NCBI GenBank assembly: GCA_002404195.1
Contig: DHJF01000010.1
Coordinates: 1 to 27,283, forward strand
Length of the DNA: 27,283 nt
Source: Candidatus Saccharibacteria bacterium UBA4727
GTDB taxonomy: Bacteria > Patescibacteriota > Saccharimonadia > Saccharimonadales > Saccharimonadaceae
Reading direction: 5' to 3'
Shown: positions 6,847 through 14,448 of the stretch, in pieces
How positions within the stretch are numbered: position 1 is the first letter of the stretch
How the letters are laid out: each line of letters begins with the position of its first letter
Program-made: the position numbers and the translations under genes
Notes under the pieces: model-generated
Seen by the model: the letters and a program-made list of their open reading frames with translations, nothing else
Told to the model about the DNA's origin: nothing
Databases searched by the model: none

Positions 6847-8622
6847 ATGCAAAAATGTAAACGTATGATCCAAGCAGCGCTCTTGTATGGTCTTTCTCTC
6901 ATTCTCGTTGCCGGATATCCACTAGTGGCACTGGCTGACAGTCTGCCAGTTGATACAACGACAACCACACCCGCCGTAGTCACTCCCGACCCAGTTCCAA
7001 GTCCAACCTATACCTATAATCCAACGACGCAGCACTGGGACACGAGTGAGTGGCAGTACAATCCCGTTACTGGCCACTATGATGCAGTTGCACCAGTACC
7101 CGCACCCGCCGTATCGACAGTACCAGAGGTTCCACCAGCTACCGATATACAGGCACCTGTCACGACAGCCAATCCACCAGTTGCCACTGATAAGATATCA
7201 GGTGCCACGAGTGATCAAACGACCACCAACGCCACCATCGACAATACCATCGGCACCAATTCTCAAACCGGTAGTGCTGGTGTTCTGAGTAACACGACCG
7301 CTGGTAATGCCACGACTGGTACTGCCTTAGCCGCGGCGACACTGACGAATATCGTCAATTCAGCAGTTAATACGGGTGGGGGATCGGGTCCAGCCACTTT
7401 TGTTCAGAATATCACCGGCAATGTATACGGTGATATTATGTTGTATCCGGCAATGCTTGCAGCTATGTTGCAACAGCCGAGCAATTCATCGCCAACACCG
7501 ACAGACGTCACGACTAGTACAACGAACGCTATCACCAACAACGTTAATTTAAACGCTGCCAGTGGTGCCGCTACGGTCAAAGGCAACACGACGGCTGGTA
7601 ACGCCACAACCGGTGCCGCCAACGCGGTCGCCAGTGTCATGAATATTATTAATTCCATCGTTGCCGCTAACAAATCATTCATCGGCACGGTGAATATTTA
7701 CGGTAACTTAAACGGTGATATCCTGGTAGCTCCCGACTTTATTCCGCAGCTCCTCGCCAGCAACGCTGGGGCAACGCCAACGACGATCGATACGACCAAT
7801 ACGACGGGTATTGCCAATAATATCAACCTGGCCGCAGCGAGCGGTGCCGCCACGGTCAATGGCAATACTAGCGCTGGCAATGCCACAACGGGCAAGGCGG
7901 GTACCAATTTGGTACTCCTCAACCTCACTGGGCAGCAAATCGTCGCCAGCAACAGCTTGCTGGTATTCGTCAACGTCCTTGGTACCTGGGTAGGTATGAT
8001 CGTCAACGCACCGGTCGGCGCGACGGCGGCCGAACTTGGCAGTGGCGTCACGAGTAACACCTCAACGCCAGGAACGCTGACAACCACCACTAATAATCAA
8101 ATTACCAACAATATCGACCTGGCCGCTCAGTCGGGTGATGCGACGGTCAGTGGAAACACTCAGGCGGGTAACGCCACGACCGGCAATGCGACGTCATCGG
8201 CAATGATTTTAAATCTCGCCAACAGCTCTCTCGGCCTCGCCAACTGGTTTGGCGTGCTTTTCATCAACGTCTTTGGTAGCTGGAACGGTAGCTTTGGTGT
8301 CGATACGGCCAACGGCAATCCTCCTGCTAGTGAGCCGTCGTCGACGCCTCCATCGGCACCGCAGCAAGCGATTGCCTTTGTCGCGCACGTCGCTCGGTCC
8401 TCGACAAAGGTGTTCGCCCCTAGCTTTACGGATACGACAACAGAACCGACAGTCGCCGCTGACCCGTCAGCCATTCTCGGTACGACAACAACAAATGCCG
8501 TAAAGAAAACAACGCATATTCCCGACGCTGCGCCGTCCTCGTTTCCTCTTGTCGCCGTCATCGTAGCCGGTTTAGGTCTTGCCGGCATCACCTGGTGGAT
8601 ACTCGCGGCCGCCCGCAGGTAA
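6847..8622 (+). CDS. Large repeat-containing surface protein with C-terminal membrane anchor
   Basis: A 591-residue protein; the start is ATG 6847 rather than 6832 because AAGGAGG lies 5 nt before it. Order: signal peptide (1-30); a YNP-type pair YTYNPTTQHWD and WQYNPVTGHYD (55-79), of a kind seen in CPR surface proteins; a Pro/Thr linker; four repeats of 93-98 residues, each with the core AGNATTG (at 152, 250, 343 and 440); a Ser/Pro linker; a C-terminal helix (566-588) ending ARR. The repeats alternate Asn/Thr/Ala-rich strands with hydrophobic segments such as FINVFGSWNGSFG. Family knowledge gives no enzyme. I infer a cell-surface fibre or layer protein, possibly interacting with a host. 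It shares the ATTG motif with its upstream neighbour. Confidence 0.75.
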   Translation: MQKCKRMIQAALLYGLSLILVAGYPLVALADSLPVDTTTTTPAVVTPDPVPSPTYTYNPTTQHWDTSEWQYNPVTGHYDAVAPVPAPAVSTVPEVPPATDIQAPVTTANPPVATDKISGATSDQTTTNATIDNTIGTNSQTGSAGVLSNTTAGNATTGTALAAATLTNIVNSAVNTGGGSGPATFVQNITGNVYGDIMLYPAMLAAMLQQPSNSSPTPTDVTTSTTNAITNNVNLNAASGAATVKGNTTAGNATTGAANAVASVMNIINSIVAANKSFIGTVNIYGNLNGDILVAPDFIPQLLASNAGATPTTIDTTNTTGIANNINLAAASGAATVNGNTSAGNATTGKAGTNLVLLNLTGQQIVASNSLLVFVNVLGTWVGMIVNAPVGATAAELGSGVTSNTSTPGTLTTTTNNQITNNIDLAAQSGDATVSGNTQAGNATTGNATSSAMILNLANSSLGLANWFGVLFINVFGSWNGSFGVDTANGNPPASEPSSTPPSAPQQAIAFVAHVARSSTKVFAPSFTDTTTEPTVAADPSAILGTTTTNAVKKTTHIPDAAPSSFPLVAVIVAGLGLAGITWWILAAARR

Positions 8623-8704
8623 GTCCTTGCATAATACAGCAAAAGAGCGCATACCTAGTACTGAGATGATGCAATAAATGAGCACCTGACGAGGGAGTAC
8701 TGTT

Positions 8705-9352
8705 ATGCAAACGTTTCGACAATTCACGTCTAGTTATCCATTAAAGATATTTGATAAAGGCCAAGTTATCCTGCTTCAGGGTGACGCGCCAAAAATGGTC
8801 CACCTGATCGAACAAGGTATCGTCAAGACCTACACGATTAATGCCAATGGCGAAGAACGCCTCGTGTTATTTAGTAGCGAGGGTGAGGATTTTCCCATTG
8901 GTTATGCTTTTGGACTGACCGAGAAGTCTCATTATTTTTACGAAGCCTTTACCAAATGTTCTGTTCGCCTGATTCCACGCGATGCCTTTGTTGATTACCT
9001 CCATGCCAACCCTGAAAGTATGTATAAACGGCACGCCCGTATGGTAACACTGCTGCTGACAACACTGGCTCGGATTGATGCCCTCGAGCAGTCACGTGCT
9101 GGTGATAAAGTGGCTCGTACATTGCTCTATATGGCCGACCAATTCGGTGTTATCTTGCGGCCGTATCATGCCCGGCTCAAGATAGCCGTTACCCAGCAGC
9201 AAATTGCCGATTCACTGGGTATTACGCGGGAGACGACAAGTATTGCACTCAAAAAGCTTGAAGTAAAGAAATTGATTACCCATTCCCGTAAAAGTTACGT
9301 GCTCTACATGAATCGCCTACGGGCCTACCTTGGTGACGACAAAGTGGAATAG
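8705..9352 (+). CDS. Crp/Fnr-family transcriptional regulator
   Basis: A 215-residue protein with an N-terminal cNMP-binding-type beta-roll (about 15-105), a dimerisation helix (108-135) and a C-terminal winged helix (163-200). The recognition helix reads TRETTSIALKKL. Arg175 and Glu176 match the CRP Arg180 and Glu181 that read the TGTGA half-site, while the position of CRP Arg185 is Ile. The residues that bind cAMP phosphate in CRP (RSA-type) are absent and there is only one Cys, so it is neither a classical cAMP receptor nor an Fe-S FNR; the signal is unknown. GAGGGAG precedes ATG 8705. It closes the surface-protein cluster whose head carries two perfect CRP-type sites, so local control is likely. 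Confidence 0.85.
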   Translation: MQTFRQFTSSYPLKIFDKGQVILLQGDAPKMVHLIEQGIVKTYTINANGEERLVLFSSEGEDFPIGYAFGLTEKSHYFYEAFTKCSVRLIPRDAFVDYLHANPESMYKRHARMVTLLLTTLARIDALEQSRAGDKVARTLLYMADQFGVILRPYHARLKIAVTQQQIADSLGITRETTSIALKKLEVKKLITHSRKSYVLYMNRLRAYLGDDKVE

Positions 9353-9356
9353 AAAG

Positions 9357-9390
9357 CATACTTGACATACTTTTCATACTTAGCATATGA
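9357..9390 (+). repeat. Four direct 9-nt repeats across a promoter
   Basis: CATACTT starts at 9357, 9366 and 9375, with a partial copy CATATGA at 9384, an exact 9-nt period. The array covers the -35 to -10 region of the regulator/efflux operon and is a likely binding array for its regulator. Confidence 0.6.
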
Positions 9391-9391
9391 T
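9362..9391 (+). promoter_or_regulatory. Sigma70-type promoter of the regulator/efflux operon
   Basis: A perfect -35 TTGACA (9362-9367), an 18-nt spacer and -10 TATGAT (9386-9391). This is one of the strongest promoters in the window, and its elements are interlaced with the 9-nt repeats. Confidence 0.8.
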
Positions 9392-9432
9392 AGGGATGGA
9401 AAAGGCGCCATTAGGACGTCAAAGGAACAAGT

Positions 9433-9681
9433 ATGCACGATAAAAAACTCTATGGTACGGCCACAGTCGGTACGAAAGGACAAATTGTCATTCCCGCGGA
9501 ACTACGCGAAGCCTTCGGTATTGAACCGGGTGATCGTTTGTATGCCCTGGGATCGCTCACGGGTAAGTGGATTGGCTTTATCCCTGAAGAGCAATTACGG
9601 AGCATGCTTGAAAAACTAACAGATAACATTGAGTTATATAAAGACGTTCTTGAACGAGCAGATGAAATAAAGGAACAGTAA
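9433..9681 (+). CDS. AbrB/SpoVT-like swapped-hairpin DNA-binding regulator
   Basis: An 82-residue protein whose residues 7-50 show the AbrB/MazE-type pattern: ATVGTKGQIVIPAELREAFG then IEPGDRLYALG. This fold forms an interlocked dimer that binds DNA. The C-terminal 30 residues are helical and charged, probably for oligomerisation. It starts at ATG 9433 with AAAGGAA about 5 nt upstream, downstream of a strong promoter with four 9-nt repeats. It ends 1 nt before the efflux pump gene, so the two are one operon. I infer that it represses its own promoter and thus the pump. A toxin-antitoxin role is unlikely because no toxin gene is adjacent. Confidence 0.8.
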   Translation: MHDKKLYGTATVGTKGQIVIPAELREAFGIEPGDRLYALGSLTGKWIGFIPEEQLRSMLEKLTDNIELYKDVLERADEIKEQ

Positions 9682-9682
9682 T

Positions 9683-11377
9683 ATGCATCACCACTTGAGC
9701 CTGCGGGCCAAACTAATTATCATGATTTCGGTCATGGCGGCCATGTTCTTGGTGGCCCTCGACCAAACCATTATTGCCACGGCGCTTGGCAAAATTGTTG
9801 AACAATTTAACGCCTACGATTCACTCAGCTGGATCGTGACCGCTTACTTAATAACCACGACGATCACCGTACCGATTGCCGGTAAGTTGTCCGACCTATT
9901 CGGTCGTCGCATCATGCTGTTAATTGGTGTGGCTGTCTTCACGGCAGGCTCACTGATGAGCGGTTTGAGTGGTGACATCGTGCAGTTGATTTTGTGGCGA
10001 GCGCTCCAAGGTATCGGCGGTGGTATTATTACAGCCAACGCCTTCACGATTGTCGGTGACTTATTTGCTGCCCGCGAGCGTGGTAAATGGCAGGGATTGA
10101 TTGGTGCTGTGTTCGGTCTCAGTTCTGTCATTGGCCCACTGCTTGGTGGTTGGCTGACCGATGGCCAGCACCTCGCTGGCCTCGTCACCAACTGGCGCTG
10201 GACATTCTTTATTAACATTCCAGTGGGAATTGTGGCGTTTATCTTGATTTCGATTTATTCACCATCGTTCCGTCATGGCGGCAAAAAGCCAAAAGTGGAT
10301 TATCTCGGTGCTGGCTTGCTGGCAATTGGCCTCGGAACGCTCATCTTAGCGGTCGACAACACGAAAAATATTTTTGCGGGCCTGCTCAGCAGCACCGGTA
10401 TGTCGGTTGATACATTGAAACTTATGATGTACGGTATCGTTGCCCTCAGTATCGCCGCCTTCGTATTTGTCGAACGTCGTGCGAAGGAGCCAATCTTACC
10501 GCCACATTTCTTTGCGAATCGTAACTTTGTGTTGATTATGACTATCGCTACCTTATTCGGCGCGGCGTTCATGGGTTCAATCTTGTACCTCACGCAGTTC
10601 AACCAACAAGTCTTTGGCGCCACGCCAACGCAGTCGGGTATGATGTTGCTTCCAATGGTTGCTGGTGTTATGGCTTCAAGTATTGGCGCTGGCCAGCTGA
10701 TTTCTAAAATCGGTAAATACAAGATATTTATGCAGATTGGCTTTATTCTGGCGACAGTTTCAATGTTCATGCTCTCAACACTGACGCCTGAGAGTGGCTA
10801 CCTCTACGAAGCAATTATCATGGTCGTTCTTGGACTTGGCCTCGGTGTCGCCATGCCAGTCATGAACTTAGCCGTCCAAAACGAGTTTGAAATGCATGAA
10901 CTCGGTGCGGCCACGAGTTCAAGCCAGCTATTCCGTAGCCTCGGCTCAACGATTGGCACGGCAGTCTTTGGTGCGATGTTGACCGCCGGAATCATCGCTC
11001 ACCTGGGGAATATTCAACAGAGTGCCTATGTGCAGACACTCAAGCAAAACCCCGCAGCCTCAAAAATCGGTGACTTCAACGACTCCAACACGATTTTAAA
11101 CCTGAACATGCCTGATGTTAAAAAAGAGGTGAGTGGCTCTGCCGACAAGGCCTTTGCTGAGCTGCCAGCAGTAACCCGTACGCAGGCGACAAAAGCCTTC
11201 ACGGCCGAACAAAACGACTTCTCGAGCACCGTTACCCATGCCTTTAGCAGTAGCCTCCAGCACATCTTCTATGTCGCATTCGGCCTGATGGTCGCGGCAA
11301 CGCTGGCTGTCTTCGCCATTAAAGAGCGCGTTCTCCGTAGCGCCAACCCAGGTGAGACCCCAGGCGCCCAAGAGTAG
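9683..11377 (+). CDS. DHA2-family (EmrB/QacA-type) multidrug efflux transporter
   Basis: A 564-residue major facilitator protein of the 14-helix drug:proton antiporter type. Motifs: LDQTIIATAL in helix 1 (DHA2 motif D1), GKLSDLFGRR in the loop after helix 2 (motif A), and GLSSVIGPLLGGWLTDG in helix 5 (antiporter motif C). A long outer loop (about residues 445-515) rich in Asp, Asn and Ala precedes the last helix. It would export hydrophobic or cationic compounds with proton influx. Translation is probably coupled to the upstream AbrB-like gene (1-nt gap). Substrate cannot be inferred; the linked regulator suggests inducible resistance. Confidence 0.9.
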   Translation: MHHHLSLRAKLIIMISVMAAMFLVALDQTIIATALGKIVEQFNAYDSLSWIVTAYLITTTITVPIAGKLSDLFGRRIMLLIGVAVFTAGSLMSGLSGDIVQLILWRALQGIGGGIITANAFTIVGDLFAARERGKWQGLIGAVFGLSSVIGPLLGGWLTDGQHLAGLVTNWRWTFFINIPVGIVAFILISIYSPSFRHGGKKPKVDYLGAGLLAIGLGTLILAVDNTKNIFAGLLSSTGMSVDTLKLMMYGIVALSIAAFVFVERRAKEPILPPHFFANRNFVLIMTIATLFGAAFMGSILYLTQFNQQVFGATPTQSGMMLLPMVAGVMASSIGAGQLISKIGKYKIFMQIGFILATVSMFMLSTLTPESGYLYEAIIMVVLGLGLGVAMPVMNLAVQNEFEMHELGAATSSSQLFRSLGSTIGTAVFGAMLTAGIIAHLGNIQQSAYVQTLKQNPAASKIGDFNDSNTILNLNMPDVKKEVSGSADKAFAELPAVTRTQATKAFTAEQNDFSSTVTHAFSSSLQHIFYVAFGLMVAATLAVFAIKERVLRSANPGETPGAQE

Positions 11378-11411
11378 ACGCCTCTGTCGGCTTCTCCCAT
11401 ACTGCTAGCAT

Positions 11412-12219
11412 ATGCTTAAGTACTATGTAAAACGCAGTCGTGGCGAGACGTTTGATAAGGTGGTCAGCCCGCCGAGCGATAACGTCTGGATTCATGGTGA
11501 TATGGTCGATGAGACCGACCTTGATCAGCTCGTCGACTTGTATCAGTTTGACCGCAACCACGCCGGTGCTGCTTGCGGTTCGTGGCGCGGTCTTTATTAA
11601 TGTCACGACGACGTCACTTGCCGAGCACGACCCGCTCGAACCGAGTGATCTTGTACGGCCGTTCGATACCACCAGTTTACTGCTCAGCACCTTTGCGGCA
11701 ATCGTCAGTGAGTATGAGCAGTTGATGCAGCGCACAGCCCGCTATATCTTTGATACCGGTCGTCGTCTACGCACTCATGAGGTGACGAACGACGACTCTA
11801 TTCGCTTTGTGACAGTAGAAGATAACTTAAATGAATACCGCATGAATCTTAATAGTATGTTGGTGGTGACAGAGCGCCTGCAAGAAGTGCTGCGTAAAAG
11901 CAATGATGCCGAAGCAGTCGAAGATATTAAGCTGTATCTTCGCCAGCTCCTCGTCGCAACGGACAGCTACAACCAAAGTATCACTAGTATTCGTAACGCC
12001 TACGGGACGATTGCCAATTACGTTTTGAACCGCCGTATGAAGACTTTGACCGTTCTGACGCTTATGGTGACATTACCGAATGTTTTCTTTGGTATGTATG
12101 GCATGAACGTGCCATTACCGTATCAAACCGCCTGGTGGGCCTACCCTGTTATTATGGTGGTGAGCGTTCTTGTTGTATTTATTGTCTATGCGCTTGCAAA
12201 GCGCTATAAGGTCTTATAA
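11412..12219 (+). pseudogene. corA: CorA-type Mg2+ transporter gene with frameshifting internal deletion
   Basis: Two reading frames together make one CorA. The first (from ATG 11412) gives the N-terminal domain, through VWIHGDMVDETDLDQLVDLY to DRN at residue 49, then runs into a stop at 11598. The second, in the +1 frame, resumes at TTPVLLAVRGAVFINVTTTS near 11561. It continues through the long stalk helix to the two membrane helices with the YGMN pore motif and basic C-terminus, ending at 12219. The fused length is about 268 residues against about 310 normally. The missing 35-40 residues are the beta-strands between DR and the T-P-x-L strand, so a deletion not divisible by three fits better than programmed frameshifting. 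Assembly error is possible. CATACT lies 8 nt before the ATG. Confidence 0.75.
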
Positions 12220-12256
12220 GATAGTAACCAGAAGCGTTATAACAATCGCGCGCGCC

Positions 12257-12285
12257 TTGACGTACCAACGTAGCTTTGGTATTAT
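12257..12285 (+). promoter_or_regulatory. Sigma70-type promoter of the orphan unit
   Basis: -35 TTGACG, a 17-nt spacer, and -10 TATTAT (12280-12285). The predicted start is near 12292, overlapping ATGATG at 12288. Confidence 0.65.
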
Positions 12286-12516
12286 AAATGATGTGTCTTG
12301 CGTCAAAACACGAAAATTTTAATTTAAAGGTCGAAGTACGCAAGGCTGTACATAGTACAAGGAGTACATAAAACCTCATGCCAATAGCTATTCAATTTGT
12401 TTCTTCACGAAGCAAAAAGATTGCAGTGGATGTGGTGCCTGCCGAATGGCAACTGTATATCGCACATTAGAACGTGTGTTCAAAACCCGAAATTTGATAA
12501 ATTTCACAACAAAAAG

Positions 12517-12545
12517 AAAACACCCCAAGGCACCGGGGTGTTTTT
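12517..12545. terminator. Bidirectional rho-independent terminator
   Basis: Stem AAAACACCCC with GGGGTGTTTT around an 8-nt loop, with T- and A-rich flanks on both sides. It ends the orphan unit on the plus strand and the thiol oxidoreductase gene on the minus strand. Confidence 0.85.
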
Positions 12546-12551
12546 ATTATG

Positions 12552-12573
12552 GCAACAGCTAGCTAGCTGTTGC
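12552..12573. repeat. Perfect 22-bp palindrome over a stop codon
   Basis: Two inverted copies of GCAACAGCTAG meet with no spacer. The palindrome contains the TAG stop of the minus-strand gene (12559-12561) and lies 6 nt from the terminator. It may form a cruciform, a second mRNA hairpin, or a protein-binding site. Confidence 0.7.
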
Positions 12574-13314
12574 TGTAGGCGGAGCGATGTTATGGGCTTT
12601 GAGGGCTGGAAGGATAATCAGCTTCTCGAAGGCAGCAGCATCGGCCCAGACTGGGTTTGCGCCACTCGTGTCAGCCGAGACAATCTTGCCGTTAGCAACG
12701 TACTGTGTCGTCTGTTTGCCGTCAACGAAGAAAGTTGGCGTGCCCGTGACGCCGTCTTTGCGGCCGAGCGCTTGATCGTAGCCAATCTTTTGTGAAATGG
12801 CCGTACCCGTCAAATCATTTTTGAAGGTGGTTGTGTTGAGCCCAAGGCTTTGAGCGTAGCTGACAAAGAAATCAACACGCGTACTGGCTGAAAGGCTGTT
12901 CCAAGCTGATTGGTTTTCGTACAGCTTGTTGTGCATTTCCCAGTATTTACCTTGCAGTCCGGCTGCTTCAGCTACTGCCGCGGCCGTCATTGCATTCGGG
13001 TGAAGCTGAGTCAAGGGGAAGTTGCGAAAAATAAAAGCGATTTGATCTTTATACTTTTCAGTTAGTGGCGTGATGATAGGGTAGGCGCTGCCACAGCCAG
13101 GACACTGAAAATCACCATATTCAATCATGACAACTTTACTTTTGGCGTTTCCGAAGACGTGATCGCCGATGTTGCCGCTTTGGGTGGCAGCGGCCTGAAC
13201 GACACCTGTTGTGACGTTATCAACATTTACTTTGTCTTTGTTTGAGAGGAAGATAAGTCCACCTAACACGACGAGACAGACCGTCGAAAAAATAATCCAT
13301 GCATTTTTACTCAC
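12559..13314 (-). CDS. Membrane-anchored DsbA-like thiol oxidoreductase
   Basis: About 251 residues: an N-terminal anchor helix (5-24), then a thioredoxin-fold DsbA/BdbD-type domain. The active site is CPGC (about 71-74) in YGDFQCPGCGSAYP. The cis-proline loop is GTPTFFVDG (about 191-199), and a helical insertion lies between them. It should introduce or repair disulfides in exported proteins on the outer face of the membrane. I prefer GTG 13314 over TTG 13317 because it sits 7 nt after AAGGAG. The gene is monocistronic with its own terminator. Few window proteins have paired outer-face cysteines; the product at 26201 does. A DsbB or VKOR partner was not found here. Confidence 0.88.
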   Translation of the reverse strand: MSKNAWIIFSTVCLVVLGGLIFLSNKDKVNVDNVTTGVVQAAATQSGNIGDHVFGNAKSKVVMIEYGDFQCPGCGSAYPIITPLTEKYKDQIAFIFRNFPLTQLHPNAMTAAAVAEAAGLQGKYWEMHNKLYENQSAWNSLSASTRVDFFVSYAQSLGLNTTTFKNDLTGTAISQKIGYDQALGRKDGVTGTPTFFVDGKQTTQYVANGKIVSADTSGANPVWADAAAFEKLIILPALKAHNIAPPTATAS

Positions 13315-13396
13315 CAAGAGACTCCTTATATTACTTTACTAAGTGTAGTGGAAAAGTGCAGGCGGGGCAAGCAAGAATAGAGTACAATAGAGCCAT

Positions 13397-14413
13397 ATGA
13401 CGATACTGTTGGTTTTCCTGACGACGCTTATTTTTTGCTTACTTTTAATCGTAACTGGCGCCTCGCCGCGCCGTAGCCGGGTGAGTGCGTTCGAGCGACA
13501 ACGTCAACACGCAAGTGGTGCTGGTGCGGTTATACTTGATATTCGCCGTGAGCGTCTGCTGCCGGATATCTTGTCGCTGCAGCGCGTTGTCTCGGCTCTC
13601 CTACTCGTCATTGTCGTCGTGCTGCTTGTCGATACGTTCAGTTGGCTGCTGGGCTGTATTGTGGCGCTCGTGGTCGCGCTTGAGTACGGTGCCATCGCGC
13701 GCATCGGTCTGCTGCGGCGCCAATCTCAAAAACTCTATACCCGTTATGAGGCAGCTATCCTTCGTTTCGTCGAGCGCTTTCGTGGGATACTTCGCTTTGT
13801 GCGCACGACACTCCCCGACTTAAACAGCGACACACGAGTTGAATCGCGCGAGGAACTACAGCATATTATTGGTGAAACACGGGGGGTGATAACGGCTGAC
13901 GAAAAACTGTTGCTGCTTAACAGCCTGCAGTTCGGCAGTCGCTTCGTGAGTGAAATCATGACACCTAAAGGCGTGATTGATAGTATTCAAAAGTCGGAGC
14001 TACTCGGTCCATTGGTGCTGAGTGACCTACATAAAACTGGTCATAGCCGTTTTCCGGTTATCGACGGTGACATCGACCATGTGATCGGTATGCTGTATGT
14101 TCAAGACTTGCTAAGCCTCGACGTCAAACGCTCAGTCACGGCTGAAAAAGCGATGGAGCAGCGGGTGCTATATATTCATCAGGATCAATCCCTCCAGCAC
14201 GCGCTAGCTGCCTTTTTACGCACCCATCATCTGCTGTTTATTGTGGTTAATGAATATCGTGAAACCGTTGGGTTGCTCAGTCTCGAAGATACGATCGAGG
14301 CACTCATCGGCCACAAAATCATCGATGAATTCGACGCTCATGACGATTTACGGGCCGTCGCAAAGCGCAACCTGCACGGCAATAACCACGCGAGAGAGGG
14401 TGAAGACGTCTAG
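13397..14413 (+). CDS. CBS-pair membrane protein, CNNM/CorC-like
   Basis: A 338-residue protein: N-terminal membrane helix (1-20), a second hydrophobic block (about 62-100), a helical linker, then two CBS motifs (about 185-235 with EIMTPKGVIDSI and GHSRFPVI; about 240-300 with HHLLFIVVNEYRETVGLLSLED). This is the cytoplasmic arrangement of CorC/CNNM proteins, which sense adenine nucleotides and influence Mg2+ or Co2+ efflux. The membrane part is much smaller than a DUF21 domain and no CorC/HlyC C-terminal domain follows. It may therefore be a reduced or regulatory version. TACAAT lies 8 nt before the ATG with no ribosome site, predicting a leaderless mRNA. Its lineage with the broken corA about 1.2 kb away may reflect linked metal handling. 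Confidence 0.75.
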   Translation: MTILLVFLTTLIFCLLLIVTGASPRRSRVSAFERQRQHASGAGAVILDIRRERLLPDILSLQRVVSALLLVIVVVLLVDTFSWLLGCIVALVVALEYGAIARIGLLRRQSQKLYTRYEAAILRFVERFRGILRFVRTTLPDLNSDTRVESREELQHIIGETRGVITADEKLLLLNSLQFGSRFVSEIMTPKGVIDSIQKSELLGPLVLSDLHKTGHSRFPVIDGDIDHVIGMLYVQDLLSLDVKRSVTAEKAMEQRVLYIHQDQSLQHALAAFLRTHHLLFIVVNEYRETVGLLSLEDTIEALIGHKIIDEFDAHDDLRAVAKRNLHGNNHAREGEDV

Positions 14414-14448
14414 ATTTATAGGGGTAAAAGTGGTAAAATAGAAAAATT

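Larger units (their letters stand above)
12220..12558 (+). other. 339-nt stretch with an orphan transcription unit and no clear gene
   Basis: A good promoter (12257-12285) and a strong terminator (12517-12545) define a transcript of about 255 nt. Inside are a 27-codon frame starting at the predicted 5' end (12288-12371) and a 30-codon frame (12378-12470) with only a distant AGGAG. A third frame has MATVYRTLERVFKTRNLI (from 12446), which resembles the DNA-recognition helix of Fur-family proteins (LATVYRTLE) but has no intact gene around it. It is either a small RNA, a small-peptide mRNA, or the wreck of a Fur-type gene. No tRNA, RNase P or SRP signature was recognised. Confidence 0.45.

Noticed and set aside
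6533..8642. Long minus-strand frames opposite the repeat-rich surface proteins
   Set aside because: They arise from the biased Thr/Asn/Ala codons of the real genes and consist of low-complexity Val/Ala/Leu runs.
9357..9390. CRISPR array suggested by regular repeats
   Set aside because: The repeat is only 7 nt with 2-nt gaps and lies on promoter elements; there are no spacers or cas genes.
9362..9619. Frame starting inside the promoter of the AbrB-like gene
   Set aside because: It overlaps the promoter and the real AbrB-like gene in another frame.
9844..11265. Minus-strand frames opposite the efflux pump
   Set aside because: Antisense to a clear transporter; no start signals and no recognisable domain.
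11412..11600. Programmed ribosomal frameshift in corA
   Set aside because: No slippery run at the junction, and about 35-40 conserved residues are missing, so a deletion explains it better.
12220..12558. tRNA, tmRNA, RNase P, SRP or 6S RNA in the long gene-free gap
   Set aside because: None of the conserved sequence blocks of these RNAs was seen on either strand.
12397..12795. 132-codon plus-strand frame across the terminator and into the DsbA-like gene
   Set aside because: It reads through a strong terminator and a palindrome, then antisense to a conserved gene; no ribosome site.
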